A stretch of DNA of 24,325 nucleotides from a virus. Every line of letters starts with the position of its first letter. Position 1 is the stretch's first letter. The stretch spans positions 1 to 24,325 of the IMG/VR virus record IMGVR_UViG_3300031696_000057. One strand, 5' to 3'. The notes under the pieces are model-generated. The model did not search any database and had not been told where the DNA came from. It saw nothing but the letters and a program-made list of their open reading frames with translations. A program made the translations under genes and the position numbers. Shown here in pieces: positions 1-6,181 of this stretch.

Positions 1-48
1 TATGTTTTCTCTTGGTTAGTGTAATTAATGTAATTATGTTTTTGTAGA

Positions 49-573
49 TTATTGCCATCGGTAAAATACGTGTTCTCCTATTCTACCAACTAAATCCAGG
101 GTATGTGCCCAACCCGGCACAACATATGTAGCATGATAATGTGTCGCCCCTTCTGTTATGCCGCGCATTCTATCCAAATGTACAATCTGATATGCAATTA
201 TTTGTGATTGGTACCATGAATCGGAATTAGGCGGTGTGTCGAATTTTCCATCGCAATACCAGCTGAACTGGCATTTATTCCTTAAAGGTACTTTTAACGG
301 TGGATCTTGCTGCAAATGGCGTTTTGACAATTTTGCCTGATATACCACATCGCATATAGTATTTGGATAACGAGGATCTCCTACTCTGTTCAACACTACA
401 TCTGCTACAGCATATTGTCCTGCTAAGTTATCACTGCGAGACTCATGATAAATGTTCAATGCCATACAGTATTCTTGTGGATGGGTTTCTGCGGTATAGA
501 GTACACGAGTAATTGTTTCTGTTACTCCTGGCATACTAGTAAGCAGTATTATTGTTGCAATTAGTATCTTCAT
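49..573 (-). CDS. SleB-type cell wall hydrolase (probable endolysin)
   Basis: Resembles the SleB/Hydrolase_2 family of peptidoglycan hydrolases, so the likely role is host wall degradation at lysis. Seen in the 174-aa product: a hydrophobic N-terminus (MKILIATIILLTSMPGVTE), then NIYHESRSD with the probable catalytic Glu44, the AVADVVLNR helix, CQFSWYCDG at 101-109 and the THYHA segment at 144-148, all characteristic of the family. The frame is open upstream to about 642, but I start at the Met giving a signal-like N-terminus. An ATGATG at about 597-602, overlapping the upstream gene's end, is the main alternative. The hydrophobic segment lacks a clear AxA cleavage site, so it could be a signal-anchor-release segment rather than a cleaved signal. 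Shine-Dalgarno is weak, consistent with coupling to the gene ending at 584. Family assignment is secure; export mode is inferred. Confidence 0.88.
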   Translation of the reverse strand: MKILIATIILLTSMPGVTETITRVLYTAETHPQEYCMALNIYHESRSDNLAGQYAVADVVLNRVGDPRYPNTICDVVYQAKLSKRHLQQDPPLKVPLRNKCQFSWYCDGKFDTPPNSDSWYQSQIIAYQIVHLDRMRGITEGATHYHATYVVPGWAHTLDLVGRIGEHVFYRWQ

Positions 574-583
574 TAGATAACTG

Positions 584-814
584 CTACAGTAGATCATCAT
601 CGTCTGATAGTTCTTTGAACAAGTCGCAATGCCATGCCACATGTATCTCTTTAGTGTCTTTGTTCATAACAATACAATGACCTAGCATGTTAGGAATTTC
701 TCCCATAAAAATATACAGTTGATCCGTTGTCATTGGATACTGTCTCTGGTATTCCAATGGGTAATGGGCGTCACTGAATTTGCAAATACTATACTGTCTC
801 GGTGTCTTACTCAT
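584..814 (-). CDS. Small conserved phage protein, unknown function
   Basis: A 76-aa product with a good ribosome-binding site (GAGGTAG) about 7 nt before the ATG. I do not recognise a named family. It is soluble in appearance, aromatic-rich, contains a central YIFMGEIPNMLGHCIVM stretch followed by a charged segment, and ends with an acidic DDDDLL tail. It lies directly upstream of the wall hydrolase gene, with 10 nt between its stop and the chosen hydrolase start, and probably shares its transcript. Its position in a run of small minus-strand genes behind strong sigma70-like promoters suggests early expression. No membrane segment or catalytic motif is visible. Confidence 0.8.
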   Translation of the reverse strand: MSKTPRQYSICKFSDAHYPLEYQRQYPMTTDQLYIFMGEIPNMLGHCIVMNKDTKEIHVAWHCDLFKELSDDDDLL

Positions 815-862
815 AATACTACCTCATATTGTTGCTTTATTTTACCTAATGCTTCTTGTATA

Positions 863-1084
863 TTATCCTATTTTTTTAGGTGCTGCTGCTTGAAATTCCA
901 AACCAGCAGCATGCCCGATATAAGTATCATGTTGCTTGTTGTACTGCATATTAATCGGCATCCGCTGTATTGTGACAGCAAGGAATACACCTGATTGAAA
1001 GTCTTTAACATCTGCTTCCACTGTTTTGTCTGTGTCTACGCAAAATACGTGTACGCTATCGTGATAATAACCTGCTGCTCTCAT
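863..1084 (-). CDS. Small conserved phage protein, unknown function
   Basis: A 73-aa product with a regular mix of beta-prone and charged segments (for example VHVFCVDTDKTVEADVKDF, then AVTIQRMPINMQYNKQHDTY). It looks like a compact cytoplasmic protein of the kind common in early regions of marine T4-like phages, but I cannot name a function. The start is preceded by only a weak ribosome-binding site. About 60 bp upstream lies a sigma70-like promoter (TCGACT-17-TATAAT), which probably drives it. It ends 48 bp before the next minus-strand gene. Confidence 0.72.
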   Translation of the reverse strand: MRAAGYYHDSVHVFCVDTDKTVEADVKDFQSGVFLAVTIQRMPINMQYNKQHDTYIGHAAGLEFQAAAPKKIG

Positions 1085-1143
1085 AATTCTACAATCTCTT
1101 TTGTGGTTTTTAGATAATACTCTGTGTCTTTATTTACCAGTGC

Positions 1144-1172
1144 ATTATAGCACCCAACGAGTAATAAGTCGA
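1144..1172 (-). promoter_or_regulatory. Early sigma70-like promoter (P3)
   Basis: Minus strand: -35 TCGACT, 17-bp spacer, -10 TATAAT, flanked by GTGC/GCAC so the -10 sits inside a short inverted repeat. It reads toward the 73-aa gene and resembles the promoters at 1998-2026 and 2280-2308. Confidence 0.6.
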
Positions 1173-1192
1173 GCATTATTGTGTCATTTTTG

Positions 1193-1258
1193 TTACATTT
1201 TGGGTAGTTTAATGCCAAATAATAGCACCATAACTCCTAGTGTGCCCATGGTCAGCAT
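1193..1258 (-). CDS. Possible 21-aa hydrophobic micro-ORF
   Basis: ATG to TAA on the minus strand just downstream of the 96-aa gene. The peptide is a single hydrophobic stretch (core GTLGVMVLLFGIKL), long enough for one short membrane span. A GAG lies just 5' of the start but too close to be a convincing ribosome-binding site, and a competing ATG in another frame immediately follows the upstream gene's stop. It fills most of the 1085-1268 gap together with promoter P3. Held only as a candidate. Confidence 0.25.
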   Translation of the reverse strand: MLTMGTLGVMVLLFGIKLPKM

Positions 1259-1268
1259 AACTCATTTA

Positions 1269-1547
1269 TTAAAAATACTGCACTCTGGTGCGATCTGTTT
1301 TATCAAAATTCCAACGTTTGGTTTGCCCGTTAAATTCCCGTACACCTACCGTGGTGCCAATGCTAGATGTTTTCATATCGTTGGCGTCCAGGTATCTGAA
1401 TCCATGGTAGTTGCCGGTGCTATGAAGAATCTGCTCCAGGACTAACGCCTGGCCTTCTCGCTGTGGCACTAAAGAATCTTTGGAATTCTTTAAGATGTCA
1501 TTGACTAGTTTTAATACGTCTGCTACTTTAGTTGTTTTACGTTTCAT
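1269..1547 (-). CDS. Small conserved phage protein, unknown function
   Basis: A 92-aa product starting at MKRKTTKV. The frame can extend four codons to a GTG at 1559, but the ATG is the more natural start. It has a basic N-terminus, an amphipathic helix (VADVLKLVNDILKN), then QALVLEQILHSTGNYHGFRYL. The last part resembles a small conserved protein of marine T4-like phages that carries a TGNY-GFRYL signature, though I cannot name a function. The ribosome-binding site is weak. It follows the 121-aa gene by about 50 bp and probably belongs to the same early transcript. Confidence 0.75.
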   Translation of the reverse strand: MKRKTTKVADVLKLVNDILKNSKDSLVPQREGQALVLEQILHSTGNYHGFRYLDANDMKTSSIGTTVGVREFNGQTKRWNFDKTDRTRVQYF

Positions 1548-1599
1548 TAGTCTAACCACTTTAAGTTTATTTTAAAAATGTTTGTTATTGTGTAACTGG

Positions 1600-1965
1600 T
1601 TACATGCACCAGTATGTTTCCGAAGCCGGTGAACAAGAATTTGGAGTGTTTTTAGCTTCAGTGTACATCTTGCCTGTCATTAAATTCTTGCGTTGAACTT
1701 GCTGTTCAATTTCAGTAGCAAATGTTTCTGCGTCAATAATGTTAAAGTCTTCTTTAACAAGAGCAGTATGCATTGCCTTGTCAGAAGACATACCGTTTGG
1801 AGCAAGAGTTGGAATATAAACAGTGCTATAGCCTAATTCGCCCTTCTTTGCCATTCTAGTAAGAGCTGCCTTAGCTGCTGGCATTGATTTATAACTCTCA
1901 ACAATGTGTGAAGAATATGCTTTAAGAATGTTGGTTGTTTTTTTGTTGTAGATAACGTATAACAT
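1600..1965 (-). CDS. Conserved early phage protein, unknown function
   Basis: A 121-aa product with a clear ribosome-binding site (AGGAAG) before the ATG and a near-consensus early promoter 33 bp further upstream. The C-terminal part (KNLMTGKMYTEAKNTP, then SCSPASETYWCM at the very end) matches a signature I associate with small conserved proteins of T4-like cyanophages and other marine T4-like phages, whose function is unknown. The N-terminus is beta-prone (MLYVIYNKKTTNILK) and the middle includes a Lys/Ala-rich helix. No membrane segment or catalytic motif is visible. Confidence 0.85.
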   Translation of the reverse strand: MLYVIYNKKTTNILKAYSSHIVESYKSMPAAKAALTRMAKKGELGYSTVYIPTLAPNGMSSDKAMHTALVKEDFNIIDAETFATEIEQQVQRKNLMTGKMYTEAKNTPNSCSPASETYWCM

Positions 1966-1997
1966 AGTTGCTTCCTGTTTAATTATTTAATACGTGT

Positions 1998-2026
1998 ATT
2001 ATACACTATTCGAATAGTAAAGTCAA
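1998..2026 (-). promoter_or_regulatory. Strong early sigma70-like promoter (P1) with spacer palindrome
   Basis: Minus strand: TTGACT, 17-bp spacer, TATAAT. The spacer contains a perfect 14-bp palindrome ACTATTCGAATAGT (2005-2018), and the -10 lies within GTGTATAATACAC, itself an inverted repeat around one base. It drives the 121-aa gene, with the expected start near 1991. Confidence 0.85.
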
Positions 2027-2051
2027 GCGGTTTTTAAAATGATTTTGTAGA

Positions 2052-2246
2052 CTACGCCCAGCCTGCCATTGCTTCATAGCGTGTAAGAGGTGCAGGGTTG
2101 TTAACATGATCCATCTTGGCCATCTCGGCATCATGCCATACACACCATTCATTGGTGCCAGAATACCAGTTATCTGAGTACCATTCGTCATACTCTTCTT
2201 CTATAGCAAGGTGGGCTGCGTTTGAGAGTTCTATATTAGTGAGCAT
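2052..2246 (-). CDS. Small acidic, Trp-rich early protein, unknown function
   Basis: A 64-aa product starting MLTNIELSNAAHLAIEEEYD, with a ribosome-binding site (AAGGA) upstream. The open frame reaches 2288, but the upstream ATG there falls inside the -10 box of the promoter, so the start at 2246 is preferred. The protein is acidic, with several Trp and Tyr residues (EWYSDNWYSGTNEWCVWHD), and no recognised domain. It lies directly behind the strongest early promoter in the window, which suggests early, high-level production, perhaps for a host-takeover role; that role is inference only. Confidence 0.78.
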   Translation of the reverse strand: MLTNIELSNAAHLAIEEEYDEWYSDNWYSGTNEWCVWHDAEMAKMDHVNNPAPLTRYEAMAGWA

Positions 2247-2279
2247 AACGTTGCTATTCCTTAGTTGTTTAATACGTGC

Positions 2280-2308
2280 ATTATACACTATCAGAACTGC
2301 AATGTCAA
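2280..2308 (-). promoter_or_regulatory. Consensus early sigma70-like promoter (P2)
   Basis: Minus strand: TTGACA, 17-bp spacer, TATAAT, a perfect consensus. The stretch from ATAGTG in the spacer through the -10 to CACGTATTAAA is shared with promoter P1 (one base differs). It reads into the 64-aa gene and starts just after the 349-aa gene's stop. Confidence 0.9.
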
Positions 2309-2315
2309 GACTTAT

Positions 2316-3365
2316 TTACTTCTTTTTAGTAAAATTTACCTGTGCATATATTTCGTTTGGTTTACTAGGAATGAACGACACTGACGGAGAACCTAAATAT
2401 CCAGCCGAACGTAGTGCAGCAAATTCGTTACCAGAGTTAAAATTGTACACTCGTTTTCCACTAAACCATATAGCCATAATAGAATCAAACCCATCGCGGT
2501 CCTTATACCATTCAAAATTTTGTTTCATGTATTCTATTTCAGCTAGTGCGCCACTCGGATCACGTGCTGCTGCTTTGCCTATAGCAGTAGCCATTGACGT
2601 AGGAAATGACAATGCTATAACCCCTGCCACACACGCCTGTACTGCACTTGGATTGTCTGGAAATAGCATGTGCAATGCCTGTATTGATACGTTTAACGAT
2701 TTTGATTTTACCGATTCGAATGCTTTAAAGAAGAAGTTATCTTGTTCTGGAGTTGTAGTGTATTTTTTAGCGATCTTGCCTAAATGTGCAACTATCGCAT
2801 CTTTCTGTACTGGGCCAACTTCGCCCAATCGGCCACCGGACTCTGAACGCTCTGCTGCTTTAACTTCGACATGCTGAGAGCCTATCATAATGTCGCCTTT
2901 CTCTGCCAATGAAATATCTGGTGCCATAATAGCAAGAGCAAACTCTCCTGGGCCCTTCATTTTTACGCCCCGGCCGAAGTTCGCGTTAGCTGCAAAGAAC
3001 TTTTCTGCAAATGCACTTGAAAATACACTAGCAAATGTGGTTGATGCCATCTGCAATGCCTGTGTATTAACTGCTGTACCATTTTCTAATGATTCTACAA
3101 ATTGTAGTTTCTCAGAGGTACTGCCCGGAATTGTTGCAATTGAACTTAACATGTCGTTAATAACTGTATCAATTTTACCAATATTGGAGTCTTTGGTTGT
3201 TATTGCTAGTGCATTCTCTATTTTCTGTTTTACATTTTTATGCGATAGTACCTGATATATTCTATCAAGTAAATCAAAATCTTCAAGATCTTGCACTTGC
3301 GACACAATCTGAGTTTTTAACTCAGGAACAGTAAGGTCTTCTTTTAAAAATTCAAAATATCTCAT
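2316..3365 (-). CDS. PD-(D/E)XK-like nuclease-type protein with a possible capsid-targeting N-terminus
   Basis: A 349-aa protein. Residues 141-169 carry a pattern typical of PD-(D/E)XK nuclease folds: Glu141 in GPGEFALAI, Asp158 in KGDI, then Glu167-Val-Lys169 in HVEVKA, followed by a Gly-rich GGRLGE. This is a motif reading only. Similar proteins with this GEFALA...KGD...VEVK arrangement occur in marine T4-like phages, usually unnamed. The first residues MRYFEFLKED resemble the capsid-targeting peptides of T4 internal head proteins (MKTYQEFIAE) and include an LxE site of the kind cut by the prohead protease. A GATAAATA late box lies exactly 5 nt before the ATG with no Shine-Dalgarno, so it is probably a late protein although early genes follow it. 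Alternatives include a capsid-unrelated repair or degradation nuclease. Confidence 0.85.
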   Translation of the reverse strand: MRYFEFLKEDLTVPELKTQIVSQVQDLEDFDLLDRIYQVLSHKNVKQKIENALAITTKDSNIGKIDTVINDMLSSIATIPGSTSEKLQFVESLENGTAVNTQALQMASTTFASVFSSAFAEKFFAANANFGRGVKMKGPGEFALAIMAPDISLAEKGDIMIGSQHVEVKAAERSESGGRLGEVGPVQKDAIVAHLGKIAKKYTTTPEQDNFFFKAFESVKSKSLNVSIQALHMLFPDNPSAVQACVAGVIALSFPTSMATAIGKAAARDPSGALAEIEYMKQNFEWYKDRDGFDSIMAIWFSGKRVYNFNSGNEFAALRSAGYLGSPSVSFIPSKPNEIYAQVNFTKKK

Positions 3366-3370
3366 GCTAT

Positions 3371-3378
3371 TATTTATC
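3371..3378 (-). promoter_or_regulatory. Late promoter box abutting the 349-aa gene
   Basis: GATAAATA on the minus strand, ending 5 nt before the ATG. If the start site lies as in T4, transcription would begin at or next to the start codon. Further upstream a TTGACA and TATAAT pair (3403-3428) exists but with only a 14-bp spacer, too short for a normal sigma70 promoter. Confidence 0.65.
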
Positions 3379-3424
3379 GTCGTTAGTTAAATAATATTGG
3401 TTATTATATCCTAGAACTAAAGTG

Positions 3425-4201
3425 TCAATTTGTAGCACGGATGATATCTGTTTCACAACACTGGCTACCTGATTGGATTTCTATTAGCACTGCTGCAGAT
3501 GTACCTATATTTGTTATAATATGCCATGTTTCGTACGGCACTGTTATAATATCACCGGAGTTTATAATTTGCTTTTTTAGTCTATTAACCGTTTGTCCCA
3601 ACTTAACTTCGCACTTGCCATTAATTAACTGCCATGTTTCGTTTCGAATCTCATGTTTTTGCAGACTAATGCCTTTTCCTGGATCTAGCATTAATTCTTT
3701 AACCTTGCAATCAGGGCGGTTGTAAAGTACACTATAGTTGCCCCATCTGCGATCTACAGATTTTCTTATCTGGTTACATACACCAGAGATGATATTCGTG
3801 CTGCTGTTTGCTTTTGTACTACTGCCAGTACCAAACTTAAATGTAACTCCTTTAATTTTCATTTCGGGTATATTACCTTTAGTGCGGTCGCCGCCGTTAG
3901 CAAAGATAATCTCGTCCTTAGGATGCATCTTTTTTACTTGTTTCAATGCATCTATCGCTGTACGATCGGTGTCGTCGAACTCAATTACGCTATCAATATC
4001 ACGAAAGTTCTCCAGTATAACGGCACGTTCATTCACTGATAACACCACATAACCTTTCTTTTGCATTAGCCATGCGTCTGAGTTGACACCCACAATTAGC
4101 TTGCCTGTTTTACCTGCTAGCTTTCTGGCTGCGTTGATGTATGCCACGTGGCCCGAATGCAGTGGGTCAAATCCACCCGTGATTAGTACAATTTTACTCA
4201 T
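3425..4201 (-). CDS. Nucleotidyltransferase-cupin fusion for sugar-nucleotide metabolism
   Basis: A 258-aa two-domain enzyme. Residues 1 to about 145 form a cytidylyltransferase-type nucleotidyltransferase: TGGFDPLHSGH carries the HxGH nucleotide-binding motif (H15-H18), and GGDRTKG at 103-109 is the second conserved block, most like heptose- or glycerol-phosphate nucleotidyltransferases. Residues about 150-258 resemble the cupin domain of type II phosphomannose isomerase (ManC C-terminus): RRWGNYSVLY, LDPGKGISLQKH, NETWQLINGKCEV, VPYETWHIITN, EIQSGS. It may make an activated sugar for surface glycan or DNA/protein modification, perhaps used by the glycosyltransferase at 13151-14221; the substrate is unknown. 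Its ATG overlaps the stop of the 26-aa micro-ORF (ATGA), implying coupling to uvsY expression. The fusion order is unusual: ManC has a GT-A nucleotidyltransferase before the cupin. Confidence 0.9.
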   Translation of the reverse strand: MSKIVLITGGFDPLHSGHVAYINAARKLAGKTGKLIVGVNSDAWLMQKKGYVVLSVNERAVILENFRDIDSVIEFDDTDRTAIDALKQVKKMHPKDEIIFANGGDRTKGNIPEMKIKGVTFKFGTGSSTKANSSTNIISGVCNQIRKSVDRRWGNYSVLYNRPDCKVKELMLDPGKGISLQKHEIRNETWQLINGKCEVKLGQTVNRLKKQIINSGDIITVPYETWHIITNIGTSAAVLIEIQSGSQCCETDIIRATN

Positions 4202-4278
4202 GTAATAGATTCTTCTTGTATATATTGTACTGGTACTTCTCGAGCAATTCCACCTATCATTATTTCATTTGGCATCAT
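4198..4278 (-). CDS. 26-aa micro-ORF tiled between uvsY and the nucleotidyltransferase gene
   Basis: Starts MMPNEIMIGG and ends QEESIT. Its first ATG overlaps the uvsY stop (ATGA) and its own TGA overlaps the ATG of the next gene (ATGA), so it fills the gap exactly with four-base overlaps on both sides. That geometry is typical of coupled phage genes and is the main support. No domain or membrane segment is visible and no function is assigned. It could alternatively be a pure coupling peptide. Confidence 0.55.
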   Translation of the reverse strand: MMPNEIMIGGIAREVPVQYIQEESIT

Positions 4279-4727
4279 ATTGATACATCTTCTAGACCGG
4301 CTGCTCGTATCCTGGTTATATGCCCAACCATAAAGTTCTTGGCATCAATTCCTTTCATTATTCCCAGGTAACGATTTCGCACAAACGCAACTGCATTTTT
4401 CAGTTCTTCGTAATCTACTACTTCCTTTTCGCCATCCGCGTACTTGTCGGCGTCGCGACTGGACAATACTTTGTTATATGATTCTAAATAGTTACGAAAA
4501 TGTTTGCGGTGTACTTTTCGTAATTGTATTTCCATGTATTCCAGGACTGCTTCTATTTCTTGTAGTTGGTTAAATCGGTACTCCAATATGCCAGGTAAAG
4601 CAGCAACCTGTTTTTCAAGGTTACCGCTAATTACACATTCTAGCTTTGCAGATACAAGTTGCTTATCGTAATACTCGATAAAATCGGGCAAGTTGGAAAT
4701 ATCCTGTACAACCTTATTGTACCACAT
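4275..4727 (-). CDS. uvsY: UvsY-like recombination mediator
   Basis: A 150-aa helical, charged protein matching the size and layout of UvsY (T4 UvsY is 137 aa), which loads the UvsX recombinase onto gp32-coated single-stranded DNA. Seen: long amphipathic helices, the segment RNYLESYNKVLSSRDADKY, and the C-terminal FMVGHITRIRAAGLEDVSI, which corresponds to the conserved I-x-N/H-I-x-x-x-R-A-x-G end of marine T4-type UvsY. Its location in the gp32-uvsX-uvsY cluster strengthens the call. The ATG lies 2 nt after the stop of the 76-aa gene, with GGGA as a ribosome-binding site inside that gene, implying coupling. Confidence 0.85.
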   Translation of the reverse strand: MWYNKVVQDISNLPDFIEYYDKQLVSAKLECVISGNLEKQVAALPGILEYRFNQLQEIEAVLEYMEIQLRKVHRKHFRNYLESYNKVLSSRDADKYADGEKEVVDYEELKNAVAFVRNRYLGIMKGIDAKNFMVGHITRIRAAGLEDVSI

Positions 4728-4729
4728 TG

Positions 4730-4960
4730 TTATTCCCAGTCAGTGTTTTCGTCGTCGTCTTCCTCTTCTTCTAGATATTCAGAAGCCGCTTCTTCCAGAT
4801 GTGTATCTGATTTTACTAGTCGCTGAAATTCAGAATTAGGTAATTCCATATCAACAATCAATGGTATAAGATGATCTGCTGCTTCCTGCTTTTCTTTTTC
4901 TGGTATATACGCTTTGAGTACGTCCCATATTTCAATAAGTGTTTCACTTTCTAACATCAT
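4730..4960 (-). CDS. Small acidic conserved protein between uvsX and uvsY
   Basis: A 76-aa protein with a helical N-terminal half (LIEIWDVLKAYIPEKEKQEAA, DHLIPLIVDMEL) and a very acidic tail (EYLEEEEDDDENTDWE). It sits between uvsX (33 bp upstream) and uvsY (2 bp downstream), so it likely takes part in, or is co-expressed with, recombination-replication functions. The acidic tail recalls that of single-strand binding proteins but no homology is claimed. Start: tandem ATGATG with GGAG 10-13 nt upstream. Function unknown. Confidence 0.82.
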   Translation of the reverse strand: MMLESETLIEIWDVLKAYIPEKEKQEAADHLIPLIVDMELPNSEFQRLVKSDTHLEEAASEYLEEEEDDDENTDWE

Positions 4961-4993
4961 TTTTGGTTTGCTCCAGTGTCTATACCATAGTTA

Positions 4994-6094
4994 TCATTGT
5001 TGTGCTGTTTCTTCGTTTACATCATCTTCCGGTAATGCTACAACAGCGTCTGCTTCTTTAAGATCTGATATGTTAAGTCCCTTTTCCATGATATCAGACA
5101 TTACAATATCTAATACACCGTCTTGGTTTGCTTCCCACTTCTTCTTGAACATCTTGTGCTCAATTCCTTTGGCATCATTGTAAATGTAACTGTTGCCCGA
5201 CTTACTTAACATGCTCTTTGCTTCAAACATATCAAATAATCCACTGTATGGATTCATGCCTTCTTCGTATGGTATCTTAACTTGCACACCTTCAAACGGC
5301 TTTGCATATCGTGTCTTCATTACCTTACAGGCCGAGCGAATACCTTGTACTGTAGCCACTTTGTTTCCGTCGGTATCTTCTTTTAACTTCAACTTTCGCA
5401 TAGCAATAACAATAGAGCTAGCATAGATAAAACCCTGGCCGCCACTAATCTTGTCATCTGGATCAAACATGTCTTGCGAAGCATATGTGTGATTTGTTGC
5501 CACAATGCCAACGTTGTACTGTCCAATCATGTTTACAGTGTTGCGTACTAATGATGTTAGAGCCTTGGGCTTACGTCCCATGTCACCCTTCATATCGCCT
5601 TTTTCAAACTGGTTGACATCTGTTGGTGTCATCATCATGCCCAAGCTGTCCAGCACAAATAGTACCTTGCCTCGATCATCTTCTTCCATTGCTTTATATT
5701 CTTTCATGAACTCTGAAATAGTTTTAGCAACATCGTCTATCATTGCCATGTTCAATTTCAGCAATTTATCTTCGTCTGTTGATACGCCCAATGCGTGTAA
5801 CCATTTCTCATCTAGTGCGTTCTCTGAATCAATCAGTACAACAAATATGCCTTGCTCTTGTGCTGACTTTACAATGTTTGCAGATGCAAAGTATGACTTA
5901 CCTGATCCAGATTCACCAGCGAATACTGTTACTTTACCAAGTGGGATTCCTTTGTTAAAATCTGCACTTATTAGGTAGTTGAGTGCGTAGTTGCCTGTGC
6001 TAACCCAATCTGTTGGATCATGAAAGCCTACTGATAATCCTGGTACAGCCTTTGATATCGATTTACGAAATTTACTCGCGTCAAATGGTTTCAT
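4994..6094 (-). CDS. uvsX: UvsX/RecA-like recombinase
   Basis: A 366-aa RecA-family strand-exchange ATPase, close to the T4 UvsX length (391 aa). Seen: Walker A GESGSGKS at 60-67, acidic LIDSENALDEKW at 88-98, Walker B LFVLDSLGMM at 145-154, and the loop region from NHTYASQ to ISGGQG at about 201-221, as in phage recombinases. It promotes homologous recombination, recombination-dependent replication and repair, working with gp32 and UvsY encoded on either side. The ATG is preceded by an ACGAGA weak ribosome-binding site, and the 5' untranslated region carries two strong hairpins (6117-6135, 6145-6175), which may control its translation or message stability. Confidence 0.96.
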   Translation of the reverse strand: MKPFDASKFRKSISKAVPGLSVGFHDPTDWVSTGNYALNYLISADFNKGIPLGKVTVFAGESGSGKSYFASANIVKSAQEQGIFVVLIDSENALDEKWLHALGVSTDEDKLLKLNMAMIDDVAKTISEFMKEYKAMEEDDRGKVLFVLDSLGMMMTPTDVNQFEKGDMKGDMGRKPKALTSLVRNTVNMIGQYNVGIVATNHTYASQDMFDPDDKISGGQGFIYASSIVIAMRKLKLKEDTDGNKVATVQGIRSACKVMKTRYAKPFEGVQVKIPYEEGMNPYSGLFDMFEAKSMLSKSGNSYIYNDAKGIEHKMFKKKWEANQDGVLDIVMSDIMEKGLNISDLKEADAVVALPEDDVNEETAQQ

Positions 6095-6116
6095 TTATTA
6101 TTTCTCGTAGTGTGGT

Positions 6117-6135
6117 ACTTGTACACTGTACAAGT
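6117..6135 (-). promoter_or_regulatory. Second hairpin in the uvsX leader
   Basis: A perfect 19-nt inverted repeat, ACTTGTACA-one base-TGTACAAGT, about 23 nt before the uvsX ATG. It shares the CTTGTAC/GTACAAG arms with the neighbouring hairpin, so arms of the two can pair with each other. It could also be a protein-binding site on DNA. Confidence 0.6.
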
Positions 6136-6144
6136 TGACAATAT

Positions 6145-6175
6145 GCACCCGACTTGTACTGTACAAGCCGAGTGC
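6145..6175 (-). promoter_or_regulatory. Strong RNA hairpin after gp32
   Basis: In the minus-strand transcript, 14-nt arms pair fully around a CAG loop, with two G-U wobbles. On the plus strand those positions would be C-A mismatches, so the structure fits the minus RNA. It starts 6 nt after the gp32 stop. No U-tract follows, so it is not a standard rho-independent terminator; an attenuator, processing site or stabiliser is more likely. Confidence 0.65.
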
Positions 6176-6181
6176 AATACT

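Noticed and set aside
2247-2288. Longer start for the 64-aa gene
   Set aside because: The upstream ATG is part of the TATAATG of the promoter, so it would not be in the mRNA.
2116-2877. Plus-strand frame of 253 codons
   Set aside because: Antisense shadow of the 349-aa and 64-aa genes; no ribosome-binding site, Cys/Ser-rich composition and it runs through the strong minus promoter P2.
3403-3428. TTGACA and TATAAT pair upstream of the 349-aa gene
   Set aside because: The spacer is 14 bp, too short for a standard sigma70 promoter; kept only as a remark.
6117-6175. LexA-type operator in the uvsX leader
   Set aside because: The repeats lack the CTGT-N8-ACAG or GAAC/GTTC patterns, and the wobble pairs argue for RNA structure.
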